The translations under genes and the position numbers were made by a program. 64,000 nucleotides of DNA, taken from assembly GCA_014898415.1 (NCBI GenBank), contig RCTD01000002.1, positions 930,001 to 994,000 of the forward strand, given 5' to 3'. Shown piece after piece: positions 1 through 10,837 of this stretch; within the stretch, counting starts at the first letter, position 1, and every line of letters starts with the position of its first letter. The notes beneath the pieces were generated by a model, which saw nothing but the letters and a program-made list of their open reading frames with translations, was not told where the DNA came from and made no database searches. The DNA comes from Stromatinia cepivora (taxonomy: Eukaryota > Ascomycota > Leotiomycetes > Helotiales > Sclerotiniaceae).

Positions 1-42
1 TATAAATCCAATTCATACCGAAACCTCAATCACTAAGGCACA

Positions 43-355
43 ATGGCAGCATCATCTTCCGTAAGTGCCTTTTTCGCTCATCTCGTACTAGAATTGATCA
101 AATCTCTCTAACAATTTTTATAGGCAGATGTATTTGCATACATTGTTGCAATCTTTATTCCTCCTCTAGCAGTCTTCCTCAAGGTTGCATGTGGAGTCGA
201 TTTTCTTATTAACATCTGCTTGACCATCCTTGGTTGGATTCCAGGTGTTATCCGTAAGTATACGTCTAATCTATGTATTTTCTGATATACTCATGTATTG
301 TTTAGATGCCTGGTACGTTATTTCAAAGCATGATCCAGCGAGATATGCTCCATGA
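43..355 (+). CDS. pmp3: PMP3/UPF0057 small plasma-membrane proteolipid
   Basis: Three exons (43-60, 124-253, 306-355) encode 65 residues. The introns (61-123 and 254-305) have clean GTAAGT donors and TAG acceptors. The protein has two hydrophobic segments joined by a short loop. The first carries the family signature IFIPPLAVFL, the second reads FLINICLTILGWIPGVIHAWY, and a short polar tail ends in ARYAP. Proteins of this family (yeast Pmp3) sit in the plasma membrane and influence membrane potential and salt tolerance. The length is typical of the family. The ATG at 43 is the first one and gives the normal short N-terminus. The promoter lies mostly outside the window. The identification is confident; the physiological role is taken from the family. 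Confidence 0.93.
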
Positions 356-1607
356 TAAGTGGTACGATGAGATGGATAATTCGAGGCGGTGATACGCTGT
401 GGCGGGACATTACCGAGAGGATATTGGCGTTAATGGTCGAAGGGAGCTCATCGATGATTCAGTCCGAGCGAGATGATGATATTCCAGGAGTTATATTTCG
501 TTTCTATACCAGATAGGAGTTATGGGAATCGATGAACCACTTCTCTTCATAATCTCGAACTGACACCTGCTACGCTCCCTGCCTAAGGAATTATTGTGTC
601 AATAGAGTAGTCGGATAGAACGGAATGTGTGGCCCACTAGATAAGGTCGAAATCAATTGATAATATGCCAATATGATGATATTTATAGTAATTATTCGAG
701 GAGCTTGCATCATTTTATTTCTTGAAGTGTTTTACAATTCCACTCTAATACAGTTTTTTACTAGGTAGTAAGATTCTTGGGATGATGAAGGTCAAGAAAC
801 CAATATCATAAAGAAAAGACCGAAATGATGTTAAGCAACTCCAAGCGAAATCCTTACACTAAGAACGTATAAATCAATGTCATCCCCTCCTTAGAATCCT
901 TATCAACTTATCATTTTTAAAATCACCCACCTTCACTTCATTTTCTATACATTATTCTTTTACTTGAAGTAATTTATTAAAGCAAAGATATCCTAATGAT
1001 TGGAGTACTTTGTCATTATCATATCAGCCCAATCCTCGCTACAAATTCGCACGCGTGGTCACTGCTGTGGGGTCCGGGTGTTAATGTTACAGTGTGCCAG
1101 CTCCGCATATAATGCGTGCGATTTCTTCAATTCGAATTGGAGAATGCCAACATTTGCTTGGACGAGTTGCTGGCTCACGAGTTACCACTTCGGCTGCTCC
1201 GTATTACAGCTAGATTAATGGCCAAAGGTTTGTTTAAAGGTTTGATTATAACTCAGGAGAAATATATTTCACTCTTTCTCGAAATCCTGTTTGCTCAAAA
1301 CTGATACAGCCAAGAAGTCGGCTTAACGCTTGGCAGCTGTGTTCTAGAATGCCTTGTATTCTTTTCCTGAGCGCGTTATCCTGAGGGATGTCATTCTTAA
1401 TTGCAATTTTATTTCATTTTCAGTCATCCCCAAAAACCTGTATTTAAATAGTGAATACAGCGCAATGCCTTTGGACTCCTGACTCAACTGATTTCGCAGG
1501 CACGAAGAACGACAACGATAACTGATTCACAGAGGACGAAAGAGGGCAACGGCGACCTACGATTTCTCGACTTATTCTCTTCCACCTTTCAAAACTAAAT
1601 TTCAATC
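356..1607. other. Intergenic region, no gene seen
   Basis: The region holds the 3' untranslated part of the PMP3 gene and the upstream region of the exchanger gene. Open frames near 1000-1300 are short, start at weak positions and show no family resemblance. A TATTTAAATA stretch near 1441 is a possible core promoter element for the gene starting at 1608. Confidence 0.6.
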
Positions 1608-3329
1608 ATGGCTCGAACAGCTCAGAGACGTAAAGACAAGACAACCAGCAGCTCGACAGCGCCAAAGGAGGACATTGAAATGGCTACTTCACCGCCGGTA
1701 CAGGGCCACATTGCAGAAGTTTCAGTCGAAACTAGTGCCGGAACTTCGACGACCGCACATCACAACTTATCGGAAACTCTGCACCACATGCTACCTATGC
1801 ATAGAGTCAATCATAAGGGTTACAAAGTTACAAAGGGTATTCAACCTGATGGAGAAAGTGGTAGAAGCGGCATACACCCGTTTCATTTCTTCAGGATATG
1901 CTGGAAGTCAACCAGCGATGCTTCTCGACTTGTCAATATTCTGTGGCCGGTTGTGCCAGCAGCTCTTGCTGTTCGATATGCTAGACCGGAACTTAATCTT
2001 GCGATTTTCATACTCAATTACATTGCCATGGTACCTTGCGCGAATTTGATTGGATTTGCTGGACAGGAACTGGCAAGAAAACTGCCCAAGGTGTTTGGTA
2101 TTTTGTTAGAAACTACACTTGGTAGCCTGGTCGAGATGATCCTTTTTATAGTCCTTTTAACCAGGTTAGGAAATATTGTTTGTTTTATGTTTACAGTCAC
2201 TAACCCACCGAATCAGAAATGAATATAGTGTCATTCAAGCTGCGATTCTAGGCTCAATGTTAGCTACATTGCTATTATGTTTGGGGATGTGCTTTTTCGT
2301 CGGTGGCTTGACACGAGACGGTAGGCACAATAGCTTCGTATCCTATGGTTCCCTCACTGAATCAGATTTTAGAGCAGGAGTTCGACGAGGCTGTTAGTGA
2401 AGTTGGGAGCGGACTGTTGTTGACCGCGTAAGAAGATATTTCCATGCATAGTTCGCTTTTCACTAACTTTACAACAGTGGACTTGGCCTCATCGTTCCCT
2501 CGGCATTTGCAACGGCATTGGAGATGAAAAATACCACGGCTCTCAACGAAGAAATTATTGCGGGAAAAGTCCTTGATATATCTCGCATCACTTCTGTCCT
2601 TCTTATAATTGCTTATGGCACCTACGTCTTCTTCCAGATGCGAACTCATCACAGCATCTATGATGCTATTCTAGAAGCGGACGAACAAAAGGACGAGGAT
2701 CGCCATGAGGATTTGGAAAAAGACAAGCTTACATTCACTGAGTGTGTCATCGCTCTCGCAATCTCGATTGCTTTAGTGACTCTCATTGCCATCAGTTTGG
2801 TTGAACAGATCCCCCATATCGTGGCAGATCGTGGAATTTCTGATGCATTTATGGGCCTTATTCTTGTTCCTCTAGTCGAAAAGGCTGCCGAGCATCTTTC
2901 TGCGGTAGACGAGGCTTACGACAATCAGATGAACTTCGCGTTATCTCATGTGTTAGGGGCAACGATTCAAACGGCACTATTCAACGGCCCTTTGGTTGTC
3001 ATCATTTCATGGGGTTTAGATAAGCAATTGGATCTCAACTTTGAGATGTTCGATATCGTTGTTTTGATACTGGCTATTCTGGTTGTAGGAAATTTCTTAC
3101 GGGACCAAAAGAGCAACTATCTAGAAGGTGCTCTATGTGTGATTGTCTATGTCATCATTGCAGTGGCGGCTTTCTTCTATCGTGAGTACATTCTTTGGCT
3201 GCGGAAATTTTCGAAGAACCAATATATTTCAGATAAGCTAATGTTCGTATTTTAGCAAACCCAGAAGAGCATACCGTTGGGGGCGAGGCGGCCGATGCAG
3301 CGGTAGAGGTTATTCATGCTCTTTTTTGA
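1608..3329 (+). CDS. Divergent vacuolar Ca2+/H+ exchanger (CAX/VCX1 family)
   Basis: Five exons (1608-2164, 2217-2320, 2373-2427, 2478-3181, 3256-3329) give 497 residues. Introns are 50-74 bases; two have CTAAC branch sites (near 2199 and 2463). The N-terminal ~90 residues are polar. They are followed by the paired Na_Ca_ex domains with about ten membrane segments and an acidic central loop (EADEQKDEDRHEDLEKDK). Family landmarks are visible: LGSMLATLLLCLGMCFFVGG in the first half and KAAEHLSAVDEAYDNQMN in the second. The family moves Ca2+ into the vacuole against protons. Unusually, the GNAxE motif of the first repeat reads GSLVE, and the second-repeat GNAAEH reads EKAAEH, so both conserved Asn residues are replaced. 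Transport activity or ion preference may therefore differ. The membership is clear; the function is inferred. Confidence 0.88.
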
Positions 3330-4213
3330 TGTTATTCATGGTAAAAGTTTGATAAGGCGTTCGAAGTATCAATTTAGCCAAATACTGGCGGGAAGTTTTT
3401 GATACGTACTACTGATACCATCGTACACAGTCTTCAGAATGTAGCTTTCAATGTAAAATTTATGCATAGTTTACCGCTCTCTAGTTGAGCCCTGAATGTA
3501 TTAAGGCGGTGACCTAATTAGGTTAGGCTGTTCAGTTGGCAGGTGAACCCTTCTACTCCGTACTATTTGATTTTATCTCATGAACTTTAAATTTACCATT
3601 TCGGGTCCACTGCTTTGCTACGGAGTAGTACTAGATATTGGACTGAGACATTCCATTACTTGCTATTGTGATTCAAATAGCATACTTGAGGAAGATGTAG
3701 GTTTAATAAAGCCTCATAAGGTTACCTACTTAAATGATGTGCCCAATGATAGGTTCACCCACTTCGTGTGGTATTATCCATAATCCCTACCTATCATTTA
3801 GGTTCGCCTATCTCTTAATGCCAACGCAAATCGTTTTCTAGCTTCCGTTTTGAGCTTAAATCAGGTCCCCCCACTGATAAGAAGGGTATCAAAGTCTATT
3901 GCTCATACTTTTCATGGGTAGCTACTAGGTAGGTAGCTTCTACTTAGGTCAATTTACATGGTAGATACACGGTGAGTACATTCACTATGTAAGATTACTA
4001 TCCAGTTCATGGATGATGACATACGAGATCCAATTGACAATTCACTCAAGCATATTGATGAATGTCGTGCTGATCAACAGACTTTTTCTATGCTCGAGGC
4101 ACATTAGTGTGCTTGAGTAAATATATAAATATGGACGGATCTTTTTACTTATTCCCCTTTTCCTTTTCTTTTGTGTAACTCCCAAGTTCTTGTGCATCCC
4201 CCATACCGACAAG
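3330..4213. other. Intergenic region between exchanger and carboxypeptidase
   Basis: No coding segment is supported; the open frame at 3580-3783 has no recognisable family. The stretch carries several short TAGGTAGG-like motifs and, near its right end, the promoter of the carboxypeptidase. Confidence 0.55.
4119..4132 (+). promoter_or_regulatory. Possible TATA box of the carboxypeptidase gene
   Basis: AATATATAAATATG lies about 85 bases before the chosen ATG at 4214. It is followed by a pyrimidine-rich leader (CCCCTTTTCCTTTTC), a common arrangement for well-expressed fungal genes. The call rests on sequence appearance only. Confidence 0.4.
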
Positions 4214-6066
4214 ATGCGCGGCTTGAATTCTTTAGCTTTTTTGCTTGCTACCTCTGCTACTGCAGTGGTAGCAACTTTACCGCATCATGAAGCCCATGCA
4301 AAATATGCAAAGAGATCACTGCCAAAACAAGTCCTTCCTAGGCAACCTGTGGTGAGGTCAAGATCGACTTCGAAGTATTTGACAAATTCAACTGCTTGTA
4401 AGATATTTTCTATTCAATCCATCTACTTTCAAGAAGTTTGTCAAGAACGTCTATTAATATCAATTCTAGCTTTTGCCGTCAATGGAACCGCATTACCCGA
4501 AGTCGACTTCGACATTGGTGAATCCTATGCCGGTACTTTACCTATTAGTACAAATGCTACCGATACGAATCGATTGTGGTTTTGGTTCTTTCCTTCCGAA
4601 AATCCTGCGGCGAAGAAAGAGATTACAATATGGTTAAACGGTGGTGTAAGTTCCTTCCCATACCTAAGTTTCTCTTCTAGTTCAGAAGACATTGCTAATG
4701 CTCTCTTAGCCAGGATGTTCCTCTCTCGATGGATTTTTCCAAGAAAATGGACCTCTCAGTTGGCAATCCGGCACATATGCACCTATTCCAAATCCATATT
4801 CATGGACCAATTTGACCAATATGATCTGGATCGATCAACCCGTCAGCACCGGCTTTTCACCTGGAGACATCCTCGTTGATGACGAGATTGACGTTGGAAA
4901 TCAATTCGCTGCATTCTGGAAGAATTTCATCGATACATTTAGCATGCAAGGATATAAAGTTTACATTACAGGAGAAAGCTATGCTGGTCAATATATTCCA
5001 TACATTGCTAGTAACTTCTTGGATCGCAACGATACCACGTACTACAATCTGAAGGGAATTCAGGTGAGTGACTATAGAAGGGCATGTTCATGTTATGTAC
5101 TGACCAAATATTCAGATCAATGATCCATCGATAAATGATTTTGATACAATGGGTTCAGCCCCTGTTACAGCTGCAGCTCTGTACTATCAGAATATCCTCA
5201 ATCTCAACGATACATATATCGCAAACATCACTGCACGAGCAAAGTCGTGTGGTTATACCGACTTCCTCGAATATGCATCAGTATTCCCTCCAGCAGGACC
5301 AATCCCAACAGCCCCAAGTTCAGAAGAATATGGATGTGATCTTTACGATGATATTTATAACGCAGCTTACTATGTAAATCCATGTTTCAATATTTACCAT
5401 CTCACAGACTTTTGTCCATACTTATGGGATGAACTCGGATTTCCATCACTCGGTGGAGGACCCAACAACTACTTCAATCGTACCGACGTCAAAGAAGTTA
5501 TCCACGCTCCGGTTGATACCGATTACTTTATCTGCACTGGAGGACCCAACTTATTCCCACATGGAGACAAATCGATAGATTCAGCTCTTGGCCCACTTCC
5601 CTCCGTCATTGAACGCACAAACAACGTGATCATCGGCCACGGTCTCCTCGATTTCCTCCTATTTGCTAATGGTTCTCTAATCACCATCCAAAACATGACC
5701 TGGAATGGACTCCAAGGATTCCAAGAAGCACCCTCTTCAACCCAAAACCTCTTCGTCCCATACCACCAATCTCTCGGCACCATTCTCTCCATTGTCAACG
5801 CTGCAATCCCCAACACACCACCTCAATATGACGTTGCTGGGGCTGGATATCAGGGAACTTGGCATACGGAGAGAGGACTTACGTTCTCGACAGTCAATTT
5901 GGCGGGTCATGAAATCCCACAGTATACTCCTGGAGTGGGATATAGACAACTAGAGTTTTTACTAGGTAGGATTGCGAATTTAAGTGTGGTGGGTGATTAT
6001 ACGACGCAGACGGGAAACTTTACCGGAGTCAGTGCACCATTGAAGATGAGGGGGCTGGAAAATTAA
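4214..6066 (+). CDS. Secreted serine carboxypeptidase (peptidase family S10)
   Basis: Four exons (4214-4397, 4470-4645, 4710-5063, 5116-6066) encode 554 residues. The protein starts with a hydrophobic signal peptide ([16 protein letters not shown]), followed by a basic stretch with a KR dipeptide that could be a propeptide cleavage site. The family motif WLNGGPGCSS is restored exactly across intron 2. The catalytic triad is visible: Ser210 in GESYAG, Asp417 in HGLLDFLLF, and His503 in AGHEIPQY. Several N-x-S/T sites suggest glycosylation. The enzyme would remove C-terminal amino acids from peptides in the vacuole or outside the cell. The ATG at 4214 is preferred because it gives the signal peptide directly; no upstream in-frame ATG exists. 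No breaks are seen. Confidence 0.93.
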
Positions 6067-6537
6067 GGTAATGAGATAATGGGTGGGAGGAGAACTGTAT
6101 GATGTATTGATATGGTATCGAGGCATGTACATGAAGTCTACGGACACGGTATATAGATATGTAAACGGAGTCTATGACAAGATACTTGATGCTTTTTCGT
6201 TGTGATATGAATTCCCATTTCACAGTAGCACATCACAATGACATCCTACTGTTAGTATCCCCTCGCCGCGACAGAAGAAACACTAATCTCCAGAGCTCCA
6301 AATCCAAAGTCCAAAGCCTCGTTCCATAGTTAAGATCCAGACCTCATTTTTCACATCATCCTGTTTCATCAAATATGTATACGTAAAGGTATATATAGAA
6401 CGATATATATCTATTCATTATTCTATCTTTCTATTTTAAAAAAAATATTAATTATTAATTATTAATTGTTTAGTGTAGCTATAGGTAGCTCGTCCTTGTG
6501 AGTCGGGAACCTTTGTTGGTGGGAATATAAAGGGTGG

Positions 6538-6599
6538 TGGGTTTGAGGGATGGGTTTGAGTGGTGGGTTTGAGTGGTGGGTTTGAGTGGTGGGTTTAAG
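6538..6599 (+). repeat. 13-bp minisatellite, about five units
   Basis: Tandem units of TGGGTTTGAGTGG start at 6538. The first (TGGGTTTGAGGGA) and last (TGGGTTTAAG) are degenerate; the three middle units are identical. Confidence 0.9.
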
Positions 6600-6621
6600 T
6601 AAATAGTTTGTTAGGTTTATA

Positions 6622-6699
6622 GTAAATGGTAAATGGTAAATGGTAAATGGTAAATGGTAAATGGTAAATGGTAAATGGTAAATGGTAAATGGTAAATGG
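6622..6699 (+). repeat. 7-bp tandem repeat GTAAATG, about 11 units
   Basis: An uninterrupted run of the heptamer GTAAATG covers 78 bases. Perfect units imply recent slippage, so copy number should vary between strains. Confidence 0.92.
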
Positions 6700-7412
6700 A
6701 TATAGGTAGTGGGTGGATATAGGTAATGATATGTATATCTTTAGGAGTAGGAGGTTTTGAAGATTTAGGATTGAGGGTTGTTTGATACTAAGGGTGGATA
6801 TTAGTGTATTGAGGGCTTGAGCTTCATATCCGTTCCCTTTCGCCCGTTAGTCTATCTATTGTCTATTGTGGTCCACTTAGTCAAAGCAAGCAAAAGACCA
6901 AAAAAGTTCACCGGAGCATTGCATTGCATTGCATGCTGCTACATCCTTCTGTGTGCTTCAAATGGGATAAAATTTTCATGAGCTGATACGGTTTTGAGCC
7001 CGGTATCCATGTGCCTCACCACCCTGCTATTTTCACGGGCGATTGACATCTGAATGATGATTTTCGAAAACATATATATATAAAGTTAGTATCTATCTAG
7101 TAGTTTTCCGTTTTCCGTTTTCGGGCTCCTAATATAAACCGTATGTGCCACAAGCCCCACAACAACAACTTCGTCATTGCTTTGTTGACATGTGAACCTT
7201 GCCCCAAATAAAAATACCTAGGCAGGCAGGACTTAAAATTCCCAACACATGAAGGATCAGACAGCACAGCTTTGACAATATTGGTGAATGCTGAGCTGTT
7301 CGATCCTCCTCGTCATATTCTGTTAGGACATTTTAAGAATATCCTCCATAATCTCTCAGATGAACATTCAAATTCTTCTTTCGATACCTATATTCGATCC
7401 CCCAATTCCACC

Positions 7413-9160
7413 ATGATTAACAATTCATGGGCTGAATATGTTTTTATACGAATTTGTATTTTTGCGCTGCAGAGTATACCTCTTGTTAGCTTAGCATATT
7501 GTTTTAGTCTTGGTTTCACTACTTTCTTTACGAATTATGATTTTTACAGAGTCCACCGCAGATTAGAATTTGTGTTTTTGGCCGAATCAATCTTCTTCCT
7601 CTTTTGCTTCCTACCATATCGCATTTGGCTTCAGCGAGAAGCTATACATCCACCGGCACCTTCACGAGAAGAGAGAGCGGCATTATATCAGAAGTGTTCG
7701 GATAATATTACGGATCCGGAGGCGTATTTGCAGAAATGGTTTTTGGGCGCGGATATTAGAGAGATTCGAAGGGAGAATGTGAAGGAGTTTTTTCTTTGGG
7801 CTTTCTTTAATCGGGACGGGCCTCCCGGGGAAGATGATGGGGAGTTGGAGGAATACATTGGGATTTTGGAGAGGCAGATGGGGAGGGAGATACCAGAGGG
7901 GAGAGGCAACGCTAGATGTTTGAGGTTGACTTTAGATGAGGTTGTTATGTCGCACAGGAGTTTGATTTGGTATTGTGTGAGTGTGATTCCCTAAATTCTT
8001 ATGTCGATAGAAGATACTAATATTACTTTTCGCAGTGTGTCGGATTCGTTGACTTCTTAACATTTTGTTCCCTCCACTATCATGGCTTCAATTTTTACCG
8101 CACGAATCTCAAACAATCCATTAGCATCATTCCCATTCGCCCGCACAGTTTATTTACTACGCATCATTCACCTGCTCAGCATATATCTTACTGGCACCGA
8201 CCGCATACTTCAGAAACCAAACTTCCAGTCGTTTTCATTCATGGCATCGGCATTGGCCTCTATCCTTATACCAAATTCCTCAACGAACTCAATGCCTCGA
8301 CTGGCACACCCGATGATCACATTGGCATTCTTGCCCTCGAGATAATGAACATTAGTTTTCGCCTCACACATTCTGCTCTCTCTCGCGAAGAAACCGCTCT
8401 CGAAATCTTCCAAATAATAAGTCAACATTTTGGACCGAATCAAAAGTTCGTCCTAGTTTCTCACTCGTACGGCACAGTGGTGACAACTCACCTCCTGCAA
8501 TCACCAATCTTATCCCCACACATTGGTCCAATTGTTCTCATCGACCCTGTTTCTATTTGCCTACACTTGCCTTCTGTCGCATTTAATTTTACCCGTCGTG
8601 TCCCAAGAGATGCAAATGAATACCAGTTATACTATTTCGCGAGTATGGATCCAGGAGTCAGTCATACGTTAGGTAGGAAGTTTTTCTGGAATGAGAATGT
8701 GTTATGGAAAGATGATTTCGAGGGGAGGAAGGTCACAGCAAATTTGGCGGGGAGAGATTTGATTGTGGATACAGAGGCAGTAGGGAGATATTTGTGTTGT
8801 GGGAGTTTATCCGGGAAATCGACTCCCAGCTTGAGGACTGTCAATGGAAATGCGAATGGGACTGTGAAGAATACTTCAAATCTGAACATTGCACCATTAA
8901 TTGAGATCGATGAGTTGGAAGTCAGAGAAGAGGAAAGAACTGCGGGTGTAAATGCAATTGGTTCGGAGAACTACCAAGAAGGAGTTCATGGTGACGAAGT
9001 GGATACAGAGGATGATGAAGAGTGGAAGTATCGGGAGTGGAAGGGAGTAGGGACGGAGGTCTTATGGTTTGGGACGTTGGATCATGCGCAGGTTTTTGAT
9101 AAGATGGGGACGAGGAGGAGAATTATTGATGTTGTGAGGAAGTATTGTGAGGATGATTAG
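7413..9160 (+). CDS. Alpha/beta hydrolase-fold protein with hydrophobic N-terminus
   Basis: Two exons (7413-7976, 8036-9160) encode 562 residues. The intron has a GTGAGT donor, TACTAAT branch site and CAG acceptor. The N-terminal 70 residues contain two hydrophobic, membrane-like segments (FIRICIFALQSIPLVSLAYC and FVFLAESIFFLFCFL). The hydrolase domain covers about residues 240-400 plus the C-terminus. It has an oxyanion-type HGIGIG at residue 257 and a nucleophile elbow SHSYGT with Ser332, in which the first Gly of GxSxG is Ser. A candidate acid lies in LIDP, and a candidate catalytic His538 is in LDHAQ near the end. An acidic, variable insert lies between about residues 430 and 510. The substrate is unknown; a membrane-bound lipase or esterase is a reasonable guess. 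The ATG at 7413 is the first in frame after a stop-rich leader. Confidence 0.8.
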
Positions 9161-10837
9161 AGATTAGTATTGGGAGAATGATGTTTGGAATTCGAGAGGT
9201 TCTGAGGAGTTGACTGGAGAGACAGTAGATTCGATTAGACATCGAAAGACTTAGAATGGATGTATAACACAGTAGAATGAAGAAAGACCACCAACCTCGA
9301 CCCTCTTCCCATCATTTCTTTCCTCCCATCATCCAAGCCCTCGTCATGTATACTCAATATCATGTCATTTCTTATAGAACTACACGGTAGGGTACAGTAA
9401 TACAAAATGACGCTTTCAAAAGACCAGTTTCTGAGATCTAATGTTTTATGTCTCGTGACTCTGATTGATGTGTCGTGAGTGAGGTGAGAATACCTATTTA
9501 TTAGGTAGCTCTTTAAGTAACATATAAATATGATGCGTGGGTACTATCTATAGAGTCTGTAGCTCTGTATTGTAGGTTGGTTGGGGGGAGGGTGTGTTGT
9601 GTTATTTTGTTTCAGTAAATGGGTTTTGGTTTTGATCATGTGAAAATTTGTTAGATAAATTTGGGGTTTGAATTGGTGGTTGATGGATGGGTTTTTTGGA
9701 AATCTTTCAATTGTGTTATTGATAGTACTTCGGTAATCCGAGTTTCAGGCAAAGTCTATTTTCTTTATGATAAGTTCGGATTCTTACCTAGGTAAGGGTA
9801 ATTTTGTCACTTCATGTCGAAGTATTTCTCCGCAGTAGTCGAGAACCCTTGATGCAGGAACCCTTCATGCAGGAACCTTTGGTGCAGGAACCCTCATGCA
9901 TTTCCCCATTCCGGACCCTCTACGAGTGAGGATACGGGGATACAAGAACAAATTGCTCATGGTTTTGGATTATTCAAATTAGTGACAGCGGGTCAATATG
10001 TGATAATGGTCTTCTCAATCAGTTCCTATCCATACCAATGAGTAATGAACTTTTCTATAAGCTTAAACCCGATCCTAACTAGTAGCCCTATTCCATAATT
10101 ATAACCCTAAGACCTTAATCTACTATTTCACATTATTCTGACAGAGAACCAATCTACATTGATTTCAATTCTGATACGATTCGGATTCGGATTCAATTCT
10201 TCCCCATATGGCAGAAGTGAGGATATACTAATCATTGCAGAAAGCGGGGGTTATAGATTACAATACCACCTTCAAATTTCCCCCTCGAACCATCTCAGCT
10301 TCCCCATTTTCCAACACATCACCGGCGACTCCGTGACCTTTCCTCCCACATAAGTGTCTACCCCCGTTATATTTGGCGATAAAGAGGGCACTTTGGGGTT
10401 AGATTGTGAAATAGTGGGGCCAGCTGAATAGATATAAAGTGTTAAGCTGAATGGTAGCGTGCGCGTCTCGAATATTGGCTCTGGGGCCAGAACACAATAG
10501 ATTTTTGTAGGAGAGGAGGATTATGGAAGCGACCTTTCGAATTGGCTATTTGTGGCCATGGAGAGCTGGCTGAGGATATTCTGGTGGTCGAACGTCTTGG
10601 GGTCTGCTAGAGACCCCTCGATGTTGAGATTGGGCTGAGGAGATAATGGGACCGTTTACGACTAATGCTGGCAATGCTGGCAATGCAAGGTTTGGGAAAT
10701 GTGATAGGGATGGGGATGATGATAATGCTGGCAATGCACGGTTGGGAAAATGGGAGGGGATGGAAGATAAATAATACATTCCCACCGCAAAAACTTCGAC
10801 GAGAAGTCAATATCGACTACTTATTCTTTATTCAAAT
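9161..10837. other. Intergenic region, no gene seen
   Basis: No frame here shows a recognisable domain. Near 10665-10750 the stretch AATGCTGGCAATG occurs several times. The last 100 bases are the leader of the DUF2235 gene. Confidence 0.55.
9844..9900 (+). repeat. 15-bp tandem repeat, four imperfect units
   Basis: Units AACCCTTGATGCAGG, AACCCTTCATGCAGG, AACCTTTGGTGCAGG and a shortened AACCCTCATGCA follow each other directly. Confidence 0.88.

Larger units (their letters stand above)
6067..7412. other. Intergenic region rich in simple repeats
   Basis: No gene is supported. Besides the two minisatellites listed separately, there is TTAATTATTAATTATTAATT near 6449, a GCATT run near 6918 and repeated TTTTCCG near 7100. 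The right end is the leader of the hydrolase gene. Confidence 0.6.

Noticed and set aside
1000..1304. Open frames of 62-72 codons upstream of the exchanger gene
   Set aside because: They overlap in different frames, have no family resemblance and lie in the promoter and leader region of the next gene.
3580..3783. 67-codon open frame
   Set aside because: Low-complexity AT-rich DNA with no recognisable features and no splice partners.
10159..10353. 64-codon frame before the DUF2235 gene
   Set aside because: No conserved motif, and the same stretch is non-coding-like on the other strand.
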